DNA of 5,213 nucleotides from an uncultured Moraxella sp. Lineage in GTDB: Bacteria; Pseudomonadota; Gammaproteobacteria; Pseudomonadales; Moraxellaceae. Shown piece after piece: positions 1 through 5,191 of this stretch. The position numbers and the translations under genes were made by a program. The notes below the pieces were generated by a model. That model was given only the letters and a program-made list of their open reading frames with translations. It ran no database searches and was not told the origin of the DNA. Where the stretch lies: the NCBI GenBank assembly GCA_937889485.1, contig CALAPG010000263.1, positions 1 through 5,213 of the forward strand, given 5' to 3'. Each line of letters starts with the position of its first letter. The first letter of the stretch is position 1.

Positions 1-324
1 ACTGCCATCACCGCCACTTTGAGTGACATAAAAACCCGCTTGACCCCGTAGCACATCAAGAACGCTTTGACCTTGAAAACGTTGTAATGCTTCTTCATCA
101 ATTACCGTGGTTTGTGCGATGGTATTTTTGACAGGGGTGGCAGTTTTGGTTGCGGTGGTAGTAAAAGTCAAGCTGGGCAGCGCGCCTTCAACAGGCGCAG
201 CGGCGGCGTGACTTGCCAAACATGCCAAACTTAAAGCACTCAAGACATGGCGTGGTGATAACGTGGCACTTGACACAGGCGAAACCACAGATGCAGCAAC
301 GGGCAAAACAATCGATTTGGTCAT
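1..324 (-). CDS. TonB-dependent receptor (BtuB-like), N-terminal part, runs off the left edge
   Basis: This is the first 108 codons of an outer-membrane receptor that would import a scarce ligand (cobalamin, iron complex or similar) using energy from TonB-ExbBD. The reading frame is open from ATG at 324 to the window edge. Residues 25-43 (Arg-His, then a hydrophobic Leu/Ala-rich stretch ending in AAAA-P) look like a signal peptide cleaved near residue 43. A TonB-box-like segment LTFTTTATK lies at 52-60. The start of the plug domain follows: TTVIDEEALQRFQGQSVLDV at 72-91, then a GFYVTQSGG motif at 97-105, which resembles the plug of BtuB. The n-region before the hydrophobic core is unusually long (about 24 residues). 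The Shine-Dalgarno site is weak (a GAG about 8 nt before the ATG). The ligand cannot be told from this fragment. The family call is confident; the BtuB assignment is only by resemblance. Confidence 0.85.
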   Translation of the reverse strand, partial: MTKSIVLPVAASVVSPVSSATLSPRHVLSALSLACLASHAAAAPVEGALPSLTFTTTATKTATPVKNTIAQTTVIDEEALQRFQGQSVLDVLRGQAGFYVTQSGGDGS

Positions 325-376
325 AAAATCAGCTCTATAGACAATCACAATAAAAAAATAAATAAAATAAAGACAC

Positions 377-405
377 ATTTTAGAAAAATATCGTTACATT
401 ATCTA
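377..405 (-). promoter_or_regulatory. Candidate sigma-70 promoter for the TonB receptor gene
   Basis: Read on the minus strand, TAGATA (400-405, 4 of 6 to TTGACA) is followed after 17 bp by TAAAAT (377-382, 5 of 6 to TATAAT). Transcription would start near 370 and give a leader of about 46 nt before the ATG at 324. The surrounding sequence is very AT-rich, so chance matches are easy. I found no convincing Fur box and there is no room for a cobalamin riboswitch in such a leader. Confidence 0.4.
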
Positions 406-452
406 TGATTATTACTTGTCTATTGCTCATCAAACCATGAAAATAATTCAAC

Positions 453-485
453 AAAAAAGCCCTTCACCAAAGATAAAGAGCTGTT
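453..485 (-). terminator. Weak candidate terminator downstream of the DUF697-like gene
   Basis: On the minus strand AGCTC (478-482) can pair with GGGCT (459-463), allowing one G-U pair, followed directly by a run of six T (453-458). The stem is short (5 bp) and the loop long (about 14 nt), so this is a poor intrinsic terminator on its own. It may act together with the hairpin at 514-532. Confidence 0.25.
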
Positions 486-513
486 GTGTACTAAGTTTTT
501 TAAAAGCCCATCG

Positions 514-532
514 ATACCCAATTAATGGGTAT
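514..532 (-). terminator. Hairpin overlapping the stop codon of the DUF697-like gene
   Basis: ATACCCA (514-520) and TGGGTAT (526-532) form a perfect 7-bp inverted repeat with a 5-nt loop. It contains the TAA stop codon (522-524 on the minus strand). Downstream on the minus strand comes GGGCTTTT, with the T run about 8 nt after the stem, so it is only a partial match to a Rho-independent terminator. An alternative pairing of CCCAT with the downstream ATGGG would bring the stem right up to the T run. Confidence 0.35.
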
Positions 533-1016
533 GTTGCTGGAGTTTTTTCGCCTGCCGATAACATTCGTTGATATGATTTTCCACAATTTTTTTAAACATT
601 AAGTAGCCAATAGTACCTGCGACTAATTGCCCGCCAAATGGCACAAATTTGGTCACTTGCTTGGCAATGATACGGCTGCCAAACCCTTGGAAAGTTTTTT
701 TGGCAATGCCACGGGTGATGACCAGTCCTGCGATATTTACCGCGCGGTCTTTGAGGTGCTCAAATTGGTTGTCTTTGTTAAGGTCTAGGGCGGGTTCGGG
801 TTGTTCAATTAGCCCAAATTTGGCGGATATTTCTGGTAATAATTTGGATAATAGCCCTGCATCTACCACCAAATCTAGTAGCGGCACAGGCACCACGGCT
901 GCTGCTGCTGATAGTTTGGCTTTATTTGGAATCATGGCTTCACATTCTTGTTTGACTTTATCGAGGTCAAGATGCGGGTCGATGGTTTTGGTGCGGCTGT
1001 TTTTGTCTGCAGACAT
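522..1016 (-). CDS. Small DUF697-like protein of unknown function
   Basis: The product is 164 residues. Residues 1-34 are charged and hydrophilic. A hydrophobic segment at 35-60 has the pattern VPVPLLDLVVDAGLLSKL, and a second one at about 114-140 contains KFVPFGGQLVAGTIGYLMFKK. A proline-hydrophobic-Asp helix leading to a 'KFGL' end, and later a 'P-x-GG-x-hydrophobic' segment, are the two hallmarks I associate with DUF697 (the C-terminal domain of YcjF-type proteins and of some dynamin-like or Era-like GTPases). No GTPase motifs (G1/G3/G4) are visible, so this would be a stand-alone domain. No signal peptide is seen; membrane association through the hydrophobic segments is likely. The start is well supported by AAGGA 7 nt upstream. 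It is probably transcribed alone from the divergent region it shares with recJ. The function is unknown and the family assignment is by eye. Confidence 0.8.
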   Translation of the reverse strand: MSADKNSRTKTIDPHLDLDKVKQECEAMIPNKAKLSAAAAVVPVPLLDLVVDAGLLSKLLPEISAKFGLIEQPEPALDLNKDNQFEHLKDRAVNIAGLVITRGIAKKTFQGFGSRIIAKQVTKFVPFGGQLVAGTIGYLMFKKIVENHINECYRQAKKLQQHTH

Positions 1017-1023
1017 GATGTCT

Positions 1024-1028
1024 TCCTT
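1024..1028 (-). promoter_or_regulatory. Shine-Dalgarno site of the DUF697-like gene
   Basis: AAGGA on the minus strand, with 7 nt to the ATG at 1014-1016. This is near-ideal spacing. It fixes the start and argues that the minus-strand reading, not the overlapping plus-strand open frames, is the real gene. Confidence 0.8.
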
Positions 1029-1112
1029 CTAATTCAACAAATTTGGCGGGGTCTGGCAAGTATGGTTTTTGCCAGTAAAATCAATTTGAGTGATTTTTTG
1101 TCTTATTGTCCC

Positions 1113-1141
1113 ATTATAAAGCAGTGGTTTGGGTTAAATAA
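1113..1141 (-). promoter_or_regulatory. Candidate promoter for the DUF697-like gene
   Basis: A perfect TATAAT on the minus strand (1113-1118) has a poor -35 match 17 bp upstream (TTATTT, 1136-1141). Transcription would start near 1106, giving a leader of about 90 nt. The -10 box is strong; the -35 is weak. Confidence 0.4.
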
Positions 1142-1189
1142 GCTAATTTTTGCAATAAATTGATAACTTTTTGTAGCACAGTGCGGCGC

Positions 1190-1222
1190 TAATGTTGGGC
1201 TTAGGGGGATTTTCCAACGTTA
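1190..1222 (+). other. 9-bp hairpin in the leader region of recJ
   Basis: TAATGTTGG (1190-1198) pairs with CCAACGTTA (1214-1222) in all nine positions, one of them a T-G wobble in the RNA. The 15-nt loop contains GGGGG. It lies about 40 nt before the recJ start codon. No T run follows, so it is not an ordinary terminator. It could be a translation or stability element, a protein site, or chance. Confidence 0.4.
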
Positions 1223-1262
1223 TAGGTTGAAATTGTTTGCGGTTGCTCGCATCATGTAGGTC

Positions 1263-3074
1263 ATGTTAATGACTCAGTTGCCCAATATGATGATTGCCCT
1301 AACGCCAAGATTTTCTGCCCAAATTATCACAGATTTTCCCGTGGGCTTGCAGCCCTTAGCCAAGCAGTCACAAACCATGGCAAGGATTTTGGCGGGACGC
1401 GGTGTTAATGATATGGCAGCGCTTGATACGGGGTTTGCCAGTATGCTGCCTACAACTGCGCTGCGTGGTCTTACTGCTGCGGTGTCGCTGTTAGATGAGG
1501 CAATAGAACGTCAGCGGCGTATTTTGATTGTGGGGGATTTTGACTGTGACGGGGCGACTAGCACGGCGCTGATGGTTAGAGTGCTCACTGAGATGGGGGC
1601 TCAAGTGGATTTTTTGGTGCCCGATCGGTTCAAGTACGGTTATGGGCTTACCCCCGAGATTGTTGAGCTGGGTGTTTCTTTATATCAGCCTGCCGTGATT
1701 GTGACGGTTGATAACGGTATTTCAAGCCACGCAGGAGTGGCAGCGGCAAAGGCGCATGGGTTGACGGTGATTATTACTGATCACCATTTAACCAACCAAG
1801 CCCCTCCTGATGCCGATGCGGTCGTTAACCCCAATCAGCTTGGCTGTGAATTTGCCAGTAAATCGTTGGTAGGGGTGGGCGTGGCGTTTTATGTGTTGGG
1901 CAATCTTGCCAAAATACGTCGTGCCGCCAATAAAACAACCACACAAGTGAGCCGCTATCTGGATTTGGTGGCGCTAGGCACCGTGGCAGATGTGGGTGTG
2001 CTGGATCAAAACAACCGTATTTTGGTGCATCATGGGTTGACTGCCATTCGACAAGGGCAATGCTGCGTGGGAATTTTGGCGTTACTTGAGCAAGCAGGCA
2101 AGCAACCTGCAGATATGAGTGCGATGGATCTTGGTTTTATCTTGGGGCCTCGTATCAATGCGGCGGGCAGGATGGATAGCATGCGTATTGGTATTGACTG
2201 TCTGGTCACCCAAGATTGGGGCGAGGCGCAGCGGCTGGCGCATCAGCTTGACCAGTTAAACCAACAGCGGCGTCAAGTGGAGCAAAGTATGCGCCAACAA
2301 GCGGATGCTGTGTTGGCAACGCTGCAGCGTAGCCAAGCCACCAGCGACACCACGCTAGCGCCCAACCGTAGTATTATTTTATACCAAGATGATTGGCACC
2401 AAGGGGTGATTGGGATTGTAGCGGGACGCTTGAAGGAGCATTACCACCTACCCGCCATTGTATTTGCTCCTGCCGATGTTGAGCAGCTAGGCGATGATGA
2501 CCCTATTAAAGGCTCCGCGCGTTCTATTGAAGGCATACATATCCGTGATGCCATCGAAGCGGTAGCACAAAGCCACCCTACCTTAATTAGTCATTTTGGT
2601 GGGCATGCCATGGCAGCGGGTTTGACTATCAAGCGCAAAAACTTGTTACCTTTTTGCCAAGCCTTTGATGCCGTCATGGCGCAAGAGGCTGACGAAGTAT
2701 TTGCAGAAACCCTTTACACCGACGGCAGTCTAGCCCCCACCGATTTTACCTTAGAATTTGTGGACGCGTTGCAGCAACTGAGTATTTGGGGTCATGGTTT
2801 TGTGGCGCCTGTGTTTGACGGGGTGTTTGTGATACAAGATTACCAGGTCTTAAAAGAGCGTCACCTCAAACTATGGCTAACTTGTACAGGGGTGCCATTT
2901 ACCCTCGAAGCAATTTGGTTTAATGCCGATATGGCGCTTGTACCCACAAGCAAAATAGTGTCTGGTCAATCGCCCATTCATCTCTTGTTTGAACTAGAAA
3001 AAAACAGTTTTAAACAACAGACAAAATTGCAATTACGGATTAAAAAAGCCCAACTAATATCAGCCCAAACCTAA
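1263..3074 (+). CDS. recJ: Single-stranded-DNA-specific 5'-3' exonuclease RecJ
   Basis: RecJ degrades single-stranded DNA 5' to 3' in the cytoplasm, serving RecF-pathway recombination, mismatch repair and base-excision repair. The 603-residue product is close to the E. coli length (577). The DHH catalytic domain shows motif I GDFDCDG (91-97), motif II TVDNG (148-152), motif III TDHH (172-175) and the metal-binding VALGTVADVGVLD region (236-248, Asp243). GPRINAAGR (295-303) follows, then a long connecting helix rich in Gln/Arg (about 316-358). The DHHA1 domain contains GSARSIEG (417-424) and FGGHAMAAG (445-453). The C-terminal OB-like part has PVFDGVF (516-522) and RHLKLWL (533-539). Motif I has Cys where Ala is usual (DFDCDG for DFDADG); the acidic residues are kept, so activity is expected. 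The start is uncertain by two codons: an AGG at 1258-1260 is too close to ATG 1263 but well spaced (8 nt) for ATG 1269. Translation signals are weak, as expected for a low-abundance enzyme. It stands alone, divergent from one neighbour and convergent with the other. Confidence 0.97.
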   Translation: MLMTQLPNMMIALTPRFSAQIITDFPVGLQPLAKQSQTMARILAGRGVNDMAALDTGFASMLPTTALRGLTAAVSLLDEAIERQRRILIVGDFDCDGATSTALMVRVLTEMGAQVDFLVPDRFKYGYGLTPEIVELGVSLYQPAVIVTVDNGISSHAGVAAAKAHGLTVIITDHHLTNQAPPDADAVVNPNQLGCEFASKSLVGVGVAFYVLGNLAKIRRAANKTTTQVSRYLDLVALGTVADVGVLDQNNRILVHHGLTAIRQGQCCVGILALLEQAGKQPADMSAMDLGFILGPRINAAGRMDSMRIGIDCLVTQDWGEAQRLAHQLDQLNQQRRQVEQSMRQQADAVLATLQRSQATSDTTLAPNRSIILYQDDWHQGVIGIVAGRLKEHYHLPAIVFAPADVEQLGDDDPIKGSARSIEGIHIRDAIEAVAQSHPTLISHFGGHAMAAGLTIKRKNLLPFCQAFDAVMAQEADEVFAETLYTDGSLAPTDFTLEFVDALQQLSIWGHGFVAPVFDGVFVIQDYQVLKERHLKLWLTCTGVPFTLEAIWFNADMALVPTSKIVSGQSPIHLLFELEKNSFKQQTKLQLRIKKAQLISAQT

Positions 3075-3096
3075 TATCAATCCAAACTTGTTATCA
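3048..3096 (+). repeat. Three degenerate tandem repeats across the recJ stop codon
   Basis: Three head-to-tail units follow the pattern (G/A)(C/T)CCAA..(C/T)T(A/T)(A/G)TATCA. They are GCCCAACTAATATCA (3048-3062), GCCCAAACCTAATATCA (3063-3079) and ATCCAAACTTGTTATCA (3080-3096). The first encodes the last residues of RecJ, the second contains its TAA, and the third lies in the short gap before the convergent gene. Units 1 and 2 are nearly the same apart from a 2-nt difference in length; unit 3 has decayed. Confidence 0.6.
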
Positions 3097-3105
3097 ATGG
3101 GCGAG

Positions 3106-3765
3106 CTAAATATGTCTTTGTAGGGCAGGTAGGTGCCAATCAAAATGAAGGGCAAGCATACGTACACAAAAAATGGTCAGCATGGTCAAAATTTCTCTTA
3201 GCCAGCCACTCATCATCACAGGCAACAAACTAAAATATACCATTGCCCCCACCATTGCCGCCACAATATAAATCTCACGGCGTAGTACCAGCGGTATTTC
3301 ATTACAAATGATATCTCGAATCATCCCGCCAACAATGATGGTAGTAATGCCCATTAAAGTGGCAATCAGTGGGTTTGCGCCCATACTAGACGCCACTTTA
3401 ATACCAATTAAGGTAAAAGCGGCAAGCCCGATGGCATCGGATAATTGTAACATTTTATCAATACGTTTACTGATGTCAAAAAATACCTGAAAAAGCAGCG
3501 AAGTCACCGTAATAACTAGCAAATAATTCATGTCGATCATCCAAAACAAAGGGTGCCTTGCTAGCATCAAATCGCGCACTGTACCACCACCAATGGCAGT
3601 AACCATTGCCACCAAAATACAACCAAGCGGATCAAAATGCTTGGAACGCGCTAAAATAGTGCCCGACACACTACATGCCACCACACCCACCATATCAAAC
3701 GCATAGACAACCGCTTGAGGACTCAATAAACTGATCATTGACATCATTTTAGAACCTATATTCAT
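3106..3765 (-). CDS. TRIC/UPF0126 family inner-membrane cation channel (YicG-like)
   Basis: The family forms homotrimeric channels for monovalent cations in the inner membrane. The 219-residue product is a typical length and almost entirely hydrophobic, with about seven membrane segments. It has the internal duplication that defines the family. Repeat one (about 18-100) carries DMVGVVACSVSGT, then AIGGGTVRDLMLARHPLFWM at 58-77. Repeat two (about 107-190) carries DAIGLAAFTLIG, then VGGMIRDIICNEIPLVLRRE at 145-164. Both glycine kinks and both Arg-Asp pairs (R64-D65, R150-D151) are present, so the protein looks intact. The start is uncertain: the ATG at 3765 has no clear Shine-Dalgarno site and lies in a 5-bp inverted repeat, whereas an in-frame ATG at 3747 (residue 7) has AGG 7 nt upstream. 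The longest frame is given. Its physiological role in bacteria is poorly known, and nothing in the context links it to its neighbours. Confidence 0.9.
   Translation of the reverse strand: MNIGSKMMSMISLLSPQAVVYAFDMVGVVACSVSGTILARSKHFDPLGCILVAMVTAIGGGTVRDLMLARHPLFWMIDMNYLLVITVTSLLFQVFFDISKRIDKMLQLSDAIGLAAFTLIGIKVASSMGANPLIATLMGITTIIVGGMIRDIICNEIPLVLRREIYIVAAMVGAMVYFSLLPVMMSGWLREILTMLTIFCVRMLALHFDWHLPALQRHI
3755..3757 (-). promoter_or_regulatory. Possible Shine-Dalgarno site for an internal start of the TRIC gene
   Basis: AGG on the minus strand, in the sequence ATAGG, with 7 nt to the ATG at 3745-3747. It favours translation from residue 7 of the longest frame, giving a 213-residue protein. 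It is a three-base match only. Confidence 0.35.
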
Positions 3766-3805
3766 AACGTCTTTGCGTTAAATTTAAACTAACAACGTGA
3801 TGTGG

Positions 3806-3834
3806 TCTATACAGGTTCTGATACACTGTAACTA
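3806..3834 (-). promoter_or_regulatory. Weak candidate promoter for the TRIC gene
   Basis: On the minus strand TAGTTA (3829-3834, 3 of 6 to TTGACA) is followed after 17 bp by TATAGA (3806-3811, 5 of 6 positions shared with TATAAT apart from the end). Transcription would begin near 3799, about 35-50 nt before the possible start codons. Confidence 0.3.
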
Positions 3835-3835
3835 G

Positions 3836-3860
3836 CCGCCAGAATCTGGATTAATAGCGG
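3836..3860. promoter_or_regulatory. Inverted repeats in the divergent TRIC/WYL intergenic region (possible operator)
   Basis: CCAGA-A-TCTGG (3839-3849) is a perfect 5-bp palindrome with a one-base centre. Overlapping arms CCGC (3836-3839) and GCGG (3857-3860) flank it. It lies just upstream of the candidate TRIC promoter and about 150 bp before the WYL promoter. Regulators with winged-helix domains bind symmetrical sites like this, but no binder can be named. Confidence 0.3.
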
Positions 3861-3907
3861 ACAAATAACTTGACAATGGCACCCACAAATCCACTTAAGC
3901 AAACATA

Positions 3908-3917
3908 AACCGCGGTT
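3908..3917. promoter_or_regulatory. Perfect 10-bp palindrome AACCGCGGTT (possible operator)
   Basis: AACCGCGGTT is a GC-centred, fully symmetrical site in an otherwise AT-rich stretch. It lies about 75 bp upstream of the candidate WYL promoter. Its composition makes it stand out from its surroundings; that it is a protein site is inference. Confidence 0.3.
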
Positions 3918-3981
3918 ACTATAAACCTAAACAAAGCACCAAAACGACATAAAATGACATGTTAATATAATTGATGATTAT

Positions 3982-4010
3982 CTGACCATCTTTTTCTGAT
4001 AAATTATAGC
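3982..4010 (+). promoter_or_regulatory. Candidate sigma-70 promoter for the WYL regulator gene
   Basis: CTGACC (3982-3987, 4 of 6 to TTGACA) and TATAGC (4005-4010, 4 of 6 to TATAAT) are 17 bp apart, within an AT-rich stretch that could help as an UP-like element. Transcription would start near 4017 and the leader would be about 50 nt to the ATG at 4068. This position leaves the in-frame TTG 4029 and ATG 4032 only 12-15 nt from the transcript end, without a Shine-Dalgarno site, which supports the later start. Confidence 0.45.
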
Positions 4011-4052
4011 GTCACCCCACTCCATTGCTTGATGAAGCGGCAAAGCCAACAC

Positions 4053-4057
4053 GGGAG
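4053..4057 (+). promoter_or_regulatory. Shine-Dalgarno site that decides the WYL gene start
   Basis: GGGAG, 10 nt before the ATG at 4068. The upstream in-frame candidates (TTG 4029, ATG 4032) have no such site, and the 13 residues they would add (basic, Gln-rich) are not part of the recognisable domain. Confidence 0.6.
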
Positions 4058-4067
4058 AAAACAAGCC

Positions 4068-5129
4068 ATGACCAAATCCGTAGCCAACAATGCCACCGCG
4101 ACCACCGCGCGCCAATGGCAAATCTTGTCACAACTAGACCGTAAACGCTGGCTTGGCACCACGCATATCAAAGAGCAGCTAGACTTGATGGGCTTTGACA
4201 TCAGCTTGCGTACCATTCAGCGCGATCTCAACTCATTAGCCGAGCGCTTTCCCATAGAAAAAAATAACACCAATCCACAAGGTTGGCGCTGGCGTGAGGA
4301 TGCGCCCATGCAAAGCTTGCCGCATATGAACCTATCGCAAGCAGTGGCATTTAGCATGATCAAACATCACCTGACCCAATTATTACCGCCTGCTATTTTA
4401 GATGAGCTGATACCTTGGTTTGACCTTGCAAACCGACAACTAAAAGAAAGTAAAGTTGCCAATACGTGGCTTGACCGCGTCCGCATTTTATCCGCCAACC
4501 AGCCACTCATACCGCCCGCCGTCAATCATGATGCCAAAGAAGCTGTCTATCAAGCACTGTTTCAAAACAAACAACTCATTGCCAGCTACAAAGCCCGTGG
4601 GCGCGAAGAAGCCCAGCAATACATCCTTAATCCACTTGCCATTGTACAGCGCGGCGTGGTTATTTATCTGATTGCCTCAAGAGATGACAAATCGCTAGAA
4701 GAAGTCCGACAATTTGCCTTACACCGCTTTGAAAGCGCTGAAGTGTCCACAGTTGACGCCCAAACCCCCACAGACTTTAAGCTAGACCACTACCTAAACA
4801 CGGGGGCAATGGGTTTTAACTTTCCCTTATTCGACCAGTTGCGTGCTCAAGACACGACGCATCGCCCAAACAATCAAGAGCACAAAACCCACAGCCCCGA
4901 GCCACCAATTCAGCACATTCATTTACTATTTGACCCTATAGCAGGTAATAGCCTGCTTGAAAGTCCACTATCACTGGATCAACAAAATTGGGAAGATGCT
5001 CAAGGCTTACACATCACCGCCACCGTCAATTTGACCTCACAGCTGGTATGGTGGTTAAGAGGTTTTGGCAAAGGGGTGCGCAGCATTGAGCCTAGTATTT
5101 TGTCCATGGCAGTATTTGAAAACCCCTAA
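4068..5129 (+). CDS. WYL-domain transcriptional regulator
   Basis: This is a 353-residue cytoplasmic DNA-binding regulator, probably a dimer, of the winged-helix-WYL-WCX type. An N-terminal winged helix (about 13-75) has the recognition helix SLRTIQRDLNSLAE at 47-60 and a wing ending in GWRW at 72-75. A helical linker (about 85-145) follows. The WYL domain (about 155-228) has the pattern ILNPLAIVQRGVVIYLIAS at 186-204 and a QFALHRFESAEV end (215-226). The C-terminal WCX-like domain (about 283-350) ends in VWWLRGFGKGVRSIEPSIL, typical of the family. The namesake Trp is replaced by Ile (Ile199-Tyr200-Leu201). A hydrophilic His/Pro/Asn-rich stretch at about 262-281 separates WYL from WCX. In known relatives the WYL domain senses a nucleic acid or nucleotide-like ligand; relatives such as BrxR and CapW repress phage-defence operons. 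Here the gene precedes a co-directional gene by 62 bp, so it may control that locus, but its target is unknown. Confidence 0.9.
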   Translation: MTKSVANNATATTARQWQILSQLDRKRWLGTTHIKEQLDLMGFDISLRTIQRDLNSLAERFPIEKNNTNPQGWRWREDAPMQSLPHMNLSQAVAFSMIKHHLTQLLPPAILDELIPWFDLANRQLKESKVANTWLDRVRILSANQPLIPPAVNHDAKEAVYQALFQNKQLIASYKARGREEAQQYILNPLAIVQRGVVIYLIASRDDKSLEEVRQFALHRFESAEVSTVDAQTPTDFKLDHYLNTGAMGFNFPLFDQLRAQDTTHRPNNQEHKTHSPEPPIQHIHLLFDPIAGNSLLESPLSLDQQNWEDAQGLHITATVNLTSQLVWWLRGFGKGVRSIEPSILSMAVFENP

Positions 5130-5151
5130 TTTATACTAATTTTTTTCAACA

Positions 5152-5181
5152 CCTGTTAATTATAAGCCTGTTCACTATAAG
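5152..5181 (+). repeat. 15-bp tandem direct repeat before the downstream gene (possible operator/promoter)
   Basis: CCTGTTAATTATAAG (5152-5166) is followed without a gap by CCTGTTCACTATAAG (5167-5181); the copies agree at 13 of 15 positions. Each contains TATAAG, a good -10 match. Using the first as -10, transcription would start near 5173, inside the second copy, leaving the GAGAG ribosome site on the transcript. Its place between the WYL regulator and the next start codon suggests a regulatory site. That the WYL protein binds it is inference. Confidence 0.5.
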
Positions 5182-5191
5182 AGAGTCACCT

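Noticed and set aside
325..370. Cobalamin riboswitch before the BtuB-like gene
   Set aside because: The leader from the likely promoter is far too short (about 46 nt), and no B12-box-like sequence is visible.
397..415. Possible Fur box upstream of the TonB receptor gene
   Set aside because: The AT-rich stretch contains GATAAT once, but the best 19-bp alignment to the Fur consensus that I tried gives only about 7 matches.
649..1163. Plus-strand open frames opposite the DUF697-like gene (649-1032 and 948-1163)
   Set aside because: They lie antisense to a gene with a strong ribosome binding site and family-like sequence, their translations are low-complexity Ser/Leu-rich and resemble no family, and neither has a good Shine-Dalgarno site.
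1068..1860. The 10-mer TTTGCCAGTA three times (1068-1077, 1434-1443, 1851-1860) and CAAATTTGGCGG twice (825-836, 1038-1049), considered as uptake signals or protein sites
   Set aside because: Two copies of the 10-mer encode Phe-Ala-Ser with the preferred codons in recJ, and the 12-mer occurs only twice; none are in symmetric or regular positions. Chance and codon use explain them well enough without a genome-wide count.
3308..3490. Plus-strand open frame inside the TRIC gene
   Set aside because: It is an antisense shadow of an intact conserved membrane protein; the translation resembles no family.
3870..3898. Perfect TTGACA at 3870-3875 as the WYL promoter -35
   Set aside because: No acceptable -10 box is found 16-18 bp downstream (ACTTAA/CTTAAG); the promoter at 3982-4010 fits better.
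3955..3985. dif-like recombination site near the composition switch
   Set aside because: CATGTTAATATAATTG slightly recalls a XerC/XerD site, but the two conserved half-sites with a 6-bp spacer are not present.
4004..4216. Minus-strand open frame over the WYL gene start
   Set aside because: It is antisense to the winged-helix coding region and covers the WYL promoter and ribosome site; no supporting signals.
4456..4671. Second plus-strand frame inside the WYL gene
   Set aside because: It is an out-of-frame shadow of a clearly intact WYL coding sequence.
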